Source: Ceratothoa steindachneri | Lineage: Eukaryota; Arthropoda; Malacostraca; Isopoda; Cymothoidae | Reading direction: 5' to 3' | Assembly: GCA_963969495.1 (NCBI GenBank) | Contig: OZ018324.1 | Span: forward strand, 43,832,609-43,896,608 | Length of the DNA stretch: 64,000 nt | In this document: piece by piece, positions 58,444 through 64,000 of the stretch | Numbering within the stretch: position 1 is the first letter of the stretch | Layout: the number at the start of each line of letters is the position of its first letter | Made by a program: the position numbers and the translations under genes | Notes under the pieces: generated by a model | Databases searched by the model: none | Seen by the model: only the letters and a program-made list of their open reading frames with translations | What the model was told of the DNA's origin: nothing

Positions 58444-60300
58444 CTTTAGACTTTATGGTAGGGAAAGAATCTAAGATTATAGGAAGACATTTCAAGGCCA
58501 AGTAAACTGCCATTAGTTTCAAAGTAGTCACAGATCTTTTTTTAATAGAGGCATTTTAGCCTTTGCATACAGAATTCGTGAATTTCCATTGCTTACATTG
58601 TATACAGTAAAACATCAATATAACATAGAAGCATCACAAAATATGAATAAATTGTCAATGTCATCTTTGGCAATGCAAATACTAGGAAATGCTAAATTAA
58701 AAGATTTGATTAAGATCAGCATGAAGTTCTTTCCACAGATTTTTTGGATTTTTCTGGAGTTGCCTGATCCCACGAGTTTCTCTGCCCAAAGCCTTTGCAT
58801 TAGAATATTATCCCGAGTTGTTATAGGCAGAGTCAATCCAAGCGGCTCAAATAACTTCGAAATTCGAGATAAAATACTGCGTTTGGTATTTGTAGCTTGA
58901 TTGATATCAATAGCTGCTAACTGAAGAGCATCTTCATTTATTAAATACTTATAGCCAAGAACTTTCTCACTATCAATATTATTTTGGACGATGCAGTGAT
59001 CTTTAGCAAATGCATCTCTTATCTCCTTGCAATTAGAGTTCCAAGAACGTAACTCGAATCCACTTTTCTTCATTGTCGAATCAGATTCCTTATAGAGATC
59101 AAGTATTTATTCTTCAGAGTTTCAAGTAAGTAAAAAAATTATCGAAATAAAAGTTCCATTTTAAAATCTTCGTTCAATGATATTTGAGATATTGTTAACG
59201 TTGTGCTTAATTACCTAATTCATAATGAATAGACAAGCAATAAATCCCCAAATAATAGTTTTATATCTCTATGAAACTAATTTTCCCTCCAAATTCATGA
59301 AAAATAAAACAACGATTTTTATCTTCTTCATTTGCGAATTGAATTTGCAAAAATGCTTGTTTTTTGTCACTAAGCATGCTGTACCTATTGCATTTGAATT
59401 GTAAAATTAGTTGAGTAAGGTTATTCATTCAATTTATTCCTACATATACTGCTTCATTTGAATATAGTTTGTTGTGACTTCAAGAAAACAATTGAAAACT
59501 GGACGGATTTGGTTCAGATTTTATAACTAATCTATGAGGAATCTATTTGTTTGTAAAAAATTTTCGATGATACATCAACCTTTACAATGATTCCATCATC
59601 TAATTGTCATTTAATGACATTTTGATAGGCCTCAAATTGGTCATTCTTTTGAAGTTTATTAACTACCTTGTTAAGAATGGTAATAACTATGCCTTTATTT
59701 GACTGAACATCTTTCATGATATCATGATGCCAAGGTAGAGCTACAAAATATTTATTGTCCTTAAACTAAATTTGTGGTTTAAACTCTTCAATTTTTATAG
59801 TGTCATATTTAATTTGATCTTCACTTGATTCAATTCATCCAACAAACTCTAAACCAAACATGTTTTCTAATTATTTTCTACAAAACAATCAATAAATGTG
59901 CTATCGAGAGGACTGAAGTACGTTTTCTTGGGTTTCAAGATTAAATTTACATGAGTAGAGGGCTCCTTAACCCCATAAAATTCAACAGCATCTATGAAAT
60001 TAATGGAGTATTTGTTACTGAGTAAATATGCACAGTTGCACGACTGGTTACTTGGGATGGGTACAAAAAATGGATTATGATTCCAAAGGGCACAATACAT
60101 GTAGACAAAAGCCATGCTGTTCCATTTATGCATTTTATTTTTCCCATTTTAGTAATAAATTGAATCATGTCAACTCGAAGAAGTCCTTGTAATATGATAT
60201 TTTCACGATGTTTTGCAAGTGATTTATCCGCCAATTTAAAACCTTCAAATACTATGTTGTTAACATGTATGGGAAGCTTTGTTACTTAGAAATGGCTCTC

Positions 60301-61150
60301 AAATTCACTATAAATTAAGATAGGCAATGTAAGAACTTTATAGGCAGGAATACCAATGTCCATAGCACATTTTTTTAAATTTCTCTTATTTGTTCTAATA
60401 AAAGTTTTCACGTCAAAATTCAAATGTGTCCAATCAAAGGCATTAAATTTAAAAACATCCATTAATTCCCGACCTTGATAAGATCTCTGACTGACATGAT
60501 CTAATAAACATTTAATATTGTAAGAATCTCTGCCTCTTTTAAATTTTAATTCAAATATAGGCAACACATATGGTTTATATGTGGAAGCGCTGAGGTTGAT
60601 GCAAGGATTTGAATGCAGGGATTTACTATTTAGGCTTTTGGGGCAAAGTGCTGATATGTGACTATAATATTTACAGTAATAACATGGAAAACTAAGTTGA
60701 TTATTTTTTCTGGACACGTATCACTGAAGTATTGATTTCTAGTACAAAAATAACAAAGTTTTAAATCTTTACATCTAGCCTTTTTGCAATCTAAAGTTTC
60801 GTACTTGGAGCAAGAAAGCACAGAATGTCCCTGAATTGCACAAAATGTACAAAGTTATTCCGTTTCCTTGGCAAAGGTTTATGATGTTTTAAAATTCCCT
60901 AGAGTAGATGACTTTGGGTTACCCTCCATTGATTAAAATAAAAGCCGGGGTTGTTTATTTTCCAATTTAATTTATTCTTAAGTTTAGCTGAAATATCTCT
61001 ACTTTCAGGGGCAATTTTACAACTATTAGAAGTCCTAAGTAGAGTTCCAATTTTCATTGTAATGTTTAAAATTATCTACCACTGATAGATATTTAGGATT
61101 TACTTTATGTACCAATTCTCTTTTAAAGGAGGGAGGTAGCTTGGAAAATA
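60301..61150 (-). pseudogene. Pao gag C-terminus and protease
   Basis: Near 60.85 kb a minus-strand Cys/His pattern reads LCTFCAIQGHSVLSC followed by KARCKDLKLCYFCTRNQYFS, then a frameshifted CYYCKYYSHISALC: the paired zinc knuckles of Pao gag. The 60,717-60,286 frame then gives the retropepsin-like domain, with LLDHVSQRSYQGRELMDVF where relatives have LLDTGSQRSF. The catalytic Asp is kept, but the Thr-Gly after it has changed to His-Val. Further upstream to about 61.15 kb, LPPSFKRELVHKVN-like text marks gag. The N-terminal two thirds of gag are not legible. Confidence 0.75.
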
Positions 61151-61900
61151 ATATATGACTGATAAGTTTTCAACCAGAAGAATCTTTCTCCAAATATCTA
61201 TAAGTTTTGAGTTCATATAATACAGCTCTACATTCACTTATATACATTTATATATATAGTAAGATATATAGTATTTTTAATAACCTTAACAAAATCTAGA
61301 TATAGGCAATTACATATTAACCTATAATATGTAGGTTAATTTTCAATTAGAAATAAGTCAAAAAACAAGACTGCAGTATTTAAGTAACACGCCTTAGATA
61401 CACAAATAATGATAACAACTTAGCAGTAAATTTTTTCTAATTTTTAACATCCATATCATGAATAAATAAAATAAATCACTTAAAAACGTTAAAAACAGGA
61501 TTTAGAGTTGTTATATATTTGAAATATGAATATCGTGATAGAATTAGAACAAAAAGTGCCATGTACATAATACAATGAAGTTGATTTTACCTTGAATTAT
61601 ATAAGGAAAACAATAAATAGATAAACAAGTGAAAAGGATAAGCCTTAATAATTAAATAAACACTAAGCTAATATAAATAAATTGACAAAATATATTTGTG
61701 AGGAATAGTAACTTATATTTTCAAGCATTCGTACAGCAAATTATATTAAAAGGGGTGAAAGGAATGGAGGGAGAAAATAGTATAAAATATGTTTGATAAC
61801 TAAATGGAAATGTATAAATTCATAATTCGATATTCTCTGGAGCATAAAATCAGCAAAATAATCCTAATTATCGATGGCTTACCTTGAGGAAAGGAATAAT
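61151..61900. other. Decayed interior of the Pao element
   Basis: Expected to encode the N-terminal part of gag, but it is AT-rich with many stops and nothing recognisable. TA-rich text near 61.24-61.27 kb suggests simple-repeat expansion. Confidence 0.35.
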
Positions 61901-62655
61901 TGTCTCCATGGAGTTAGGGTAATTTTAATTCAAGAGGAAATCGATGCCGTCTGGAATACCTTATTCCTCTTGTTTGTATTTTAGATAAACCTCAATCACT
62001 TTTCTCTTTTAATGGTAAATTTACTTAAAGAGATGGCTTGAGCTGTGCTGAGGCCTTATTGATACAATTTTAAGGCTGACCCTTTGAGATAAATGAGCTC
62101 CCTTTCCATGAATGGGTGCTAATTGATGCCCCACGCGATACTTTTCTTTTAGGGAAACATGTAATGCACCTGGTTAATATCAAAGTTTAGCCAAGCGAAT
62201 TATCATTCTCTATAAAATTTAATGAATATTTTATTTTTAAATTAATGAATGAAATAGATAGATTAATAAAGATGACAATGAAATCAAACATAAAATATTA
62301 TAGTACACTATGAAGCGCTATTTGAAAATAAATCTAAACTATATCGTTGTGTTTATTTGAGTGGTGTGACCATTTTGTAAAATAAAATGTAAATTATTTG
62401 ATAAGAGCACTTTCGAATAAAGGCTATGTTAGGTCTCATTTATTTAGTATTGGGACTCTAAATACTACACGATTTGGTCACTAGTAAAAGATAATGATAT
62501 CTTCCCAAGGCATGATTTAGTAAAAATAAAACACATTTTGCAGTTAATGCTTGAGTAATCATTTAATGTTGTATTAGTAATTATTGTCATATTTTTTAAC
62601 TTATGCCATCATAAATGGTTACACTTTTTATAAAGGCTTAACACCATTGTTATCT
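61901..62655 (-). repeat. Candidate Pao 5' LTR (right copy)
   Basis: Matches the repeat at 55,451-55,856 in direct orientation, 6.45 kb away. On the minus strand the unit would start TGTTAAGCCTTTATAAAAAG (with a TATA-like TTTATAAAAA) and end ATGGAGACA at 61,901, giving the TG...CA borders usual for LTRs. Region 62.30-62.63 kb is not shared with the left copy, so an insertion or deletion must be assumed in one of them. Confidence 0.5.
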
Positions 62656-64000
62656 TGTCGTTTAACTATAAATGCAGAGCGTAAATTTGGAGCATGCTTT
62701 TGAGAATTTTACGCGGTAGAGTCGCTCACTCAAAACAAGCCTTTGCTTATTCCTCTTTCCTTAGGCACTTTTCTCGAAAACTACGGTATCTCGGACGGAA
62801 ATTTGAAAGGAAGATGAGGAAGTGGAGAATGCTTCGTGTTTCCCTGTCATTTATCCACTATGTAGTATTATTTGGCAGGGTCAGGGAAGCAGCTAATATC
62901 ACAAGCTTATATTATGGGGCGGACTCTTTGATGGGATAATCAAATGCTCGAATGTCAGATTCACGCATTCTTACTATCCTAATATAGTACAGAGGCGAGG
63001 TTCACTGACTGGTGAAAAAGGGTAGGTTATGGAAATTCTAGTTTTCCCTAACTCAACTTTAGGCGAAATTTTCAAATTCAAATTGAATTAGAATATAATG
63101 AAGATGAGGACATAGAAGAAATGAACGCTTGAATAGATGAGGTTTTCATCAAATATCATCAATAAGAAATGGGATTGAAACAATACAGACAATGAGCAAT
63201 AGAGTTGAGCGGCAGCGGAAAAGAACAAGTGCACTCGGGGACTAACATCTGCCTGTATGGCCATTCATTGATATCTAGCGATATATTGGAGGTAATAGGC
63301 ATCTCTATTTGATGAACGTAGATTCCCTTGTTTTATATCGCGCCATAAACGTTCGAATGTCTGGGTGTTTTTTTTTGTGTAACTGTGATATAGTTGCATA
63401 TGCTTTCCACATGTCAGATATTATGGTTCTGCCAGGCATGATTTATAATTTTAAAAATGAGTTTAAAATTTCGGCCTATAAATTTTGCACCTGCCTAACA
63501 AACCCCATTTACAATACACCCTCACTGGTATTTCTTCTTTCCAAACTTACACTCTTCAATTGCTACGTTGAGCCCTCGCACACTAAATGAGCCTTGTTTA
63601 GCGTGGCAATGGGCACACACCGAGCAAGAAATGATATCAAAGAAGTTTTTAGTTTCTGAAGACAATATACCTGATTGAAGTTTTAGCTAAGAAAACATTT
63701 GATGAATCTCAAATTTATATCTGGAGCCAGCAAATATGAGATAGTAAACCTAAAAATCCCGCTGCACTTTATATTTCTCACTACTTTATTTGTGCAGCAA
63801 AAACGGCGTTCTGATTAAAATGCCCCTACACTTCATCCGACACTCGCGCCAAGTGAAAGAGTTGCAAATTACACTGTGTTCCCGCCCAAATTTCTAAGGT
63901 ACGATTATGGTTTTCGTGAACTTCTTATACAAGTTCTTCGAAATACAGTTCATATCCACCACAAGTCATAACGCCAAACTGCCTAATCCAAAACGACACA
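62656..64000. other. Intergenic DNA, nothing recognised
   Basis: Plus frames of 81 codons (62,694-62,939, basic, RKLRYLGRKFERKMRKW) and 93 codons (63,309-63,590) are open but have no recognisable domain and no supporting context. They may be chance frames. Confidence 0.4.

Larger units (their letters stand above)
56289..60300 (-). pseudogene. Pao pol: protease end, RT, RNase H, integrase N-terminus
   Basis: Minus-strand pieces in order. ILQGLLRVDMIQF (protease C-terminal, near 60.18 kb) and YSVTNTPLIS come first. LSDKKQAFLQIQFANEEDKN near 59.37 kb is the RT block corresponding to DIEKAFLQI. The 59,073-58,615 frame carries GFELRSWNSNCKEIRDAF, KVLGYKYLINED, TKRSILSRISKLFEPLGLTL and IFCDASMLY (RT thumb and RNase H start). 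KKRSVTTLKLMAVYLALKCL follows. A TA tract at 58.40-58.44 kb breaks the RNase H, which resumes as QIVLSWLLSKN...NPEDFLTRGLTVKEFE near 58.2 kb. The mariner follows. Beyond it come DEPIFDINNF near 56.77 kb and DEKWIIRSKGRIRK with HHLTTLIVESYHRGCKHLGI and RQTVKKIL (integrase zinc region) ending at 56,289. The catalytic integrase core is absent. Confidence 0.85.
55451..62655 (-). mobile_element. BEL/Pao LTR retrotransposon carrying a nested mariner
   Basis: Gag zinc region, aspartic protease, RT, RNase H and the N-terminal part of integrase occur in BEL/Pao order on the minus strand. They are bracketed by about 400 bp of direct repeats (candidate LTRs). A 1.27-kb mariner interrupts the pol gene. 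Most of the catalytic integrase and most of gag are missing. All frames are broken. The boundaries depend on the LTR interpretation, which is probable but not proved. Confidence 0.7.

Noticed and set aside
62694..62939. Basic 81-codon plus frame as a small gene
   Set aside because: No family resemblance, no context, and similar-length chance frames are common here.
63309..63590. 93-codon plus frame near the window end
   Set aside because: No recognisable domain or homologous copy; treated as chance.

Overview
This window looks like intergenic, repeat-packed DNA from an animal nuclear genome. An arthropod is most likely, and a crustacean is possible but cannot be proved from the sequence. The background is strongly AT-rich, with long (TA)n tracts. 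Every convincing coding stretch belongs to a eukaryotic transposable element: Jockey-like and CR1-like LINEs, BEL/Pao, piggyBac, hAT and Tc1/mariner. One transposase has a canonical GT-AG intron. I found no intact host gene, rRNA, tRNA, CRISPR array or bacterial-style operon.

Layout, left half. 1-7.5 kb is unannotated AT-rich DNA with a 62-bp duplication. It holds two blocks of a GA-rich degenerate minisatellite (2.4-3.1 and 4.5-5.5 kb), separated by a GC-richer promoter-like segment, and a second degenerate tandem repeat at 6.2-6.8 kb. A fragment of a Tc1/mariner transposase lies at 7.5-7.9 kb. Three heavily decayed Jockey-type LINEs lie at 11.4-13.6 (+), 15.3-17.1 (-) and 21.95-23.4 kb (+). 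They have almost no open frames and are recognisable only from reverse transcriptase, RNase H and C-terminal zinc motifs scattered over frames. Large TA tracts sit at 18.8 and 19.8 kb.

Layout, middle. Two different piggyBac elements (25.3-27.8 and 28.65-30.07 kb) are followed by a complete but dead hAT element (30,235-35,301). The hAT element has an exact 8-bp target duplication, and its transposase C-terminus is repeated six times in tandem. A fourth decayed Jockey (35.45-37.8 kb, +) carries, at its end, a CR1-type LINE on the minus strand (37.8-42.9 kb). The first ORF of that CR1 joins a PHD-like zinc region to an SGNH-esterase-like domain. At 43.7-44.8 kb lies a broken member of a multicopy arthropod protein family of unknown function.

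Layout, right. A Jockey-type LINE fills 47.45-54.1 kb (minus). Its ORF1 is intact, and its ORF2 carries only two frameshifts and two stop codons. A BEL/Pao retrotransposon (55.45-62.7 kb, minus) follows, with candidate LTRs on both sides and a mariner element inserted between its RNase H and integrase. The last 1.3 kb shows nothing recognisable.

How it fits together: the window is a layered record of transposition. The oldest layer is the decayed Jockey copies. Later layers are hAT, piggyBac, Pao with its nested mariner, and CR1. The youngest by appearance is the 47-54 kb Jockey. No element looks fully autonomous now. All identifications rest on motif reading by eye; no database search was possible.
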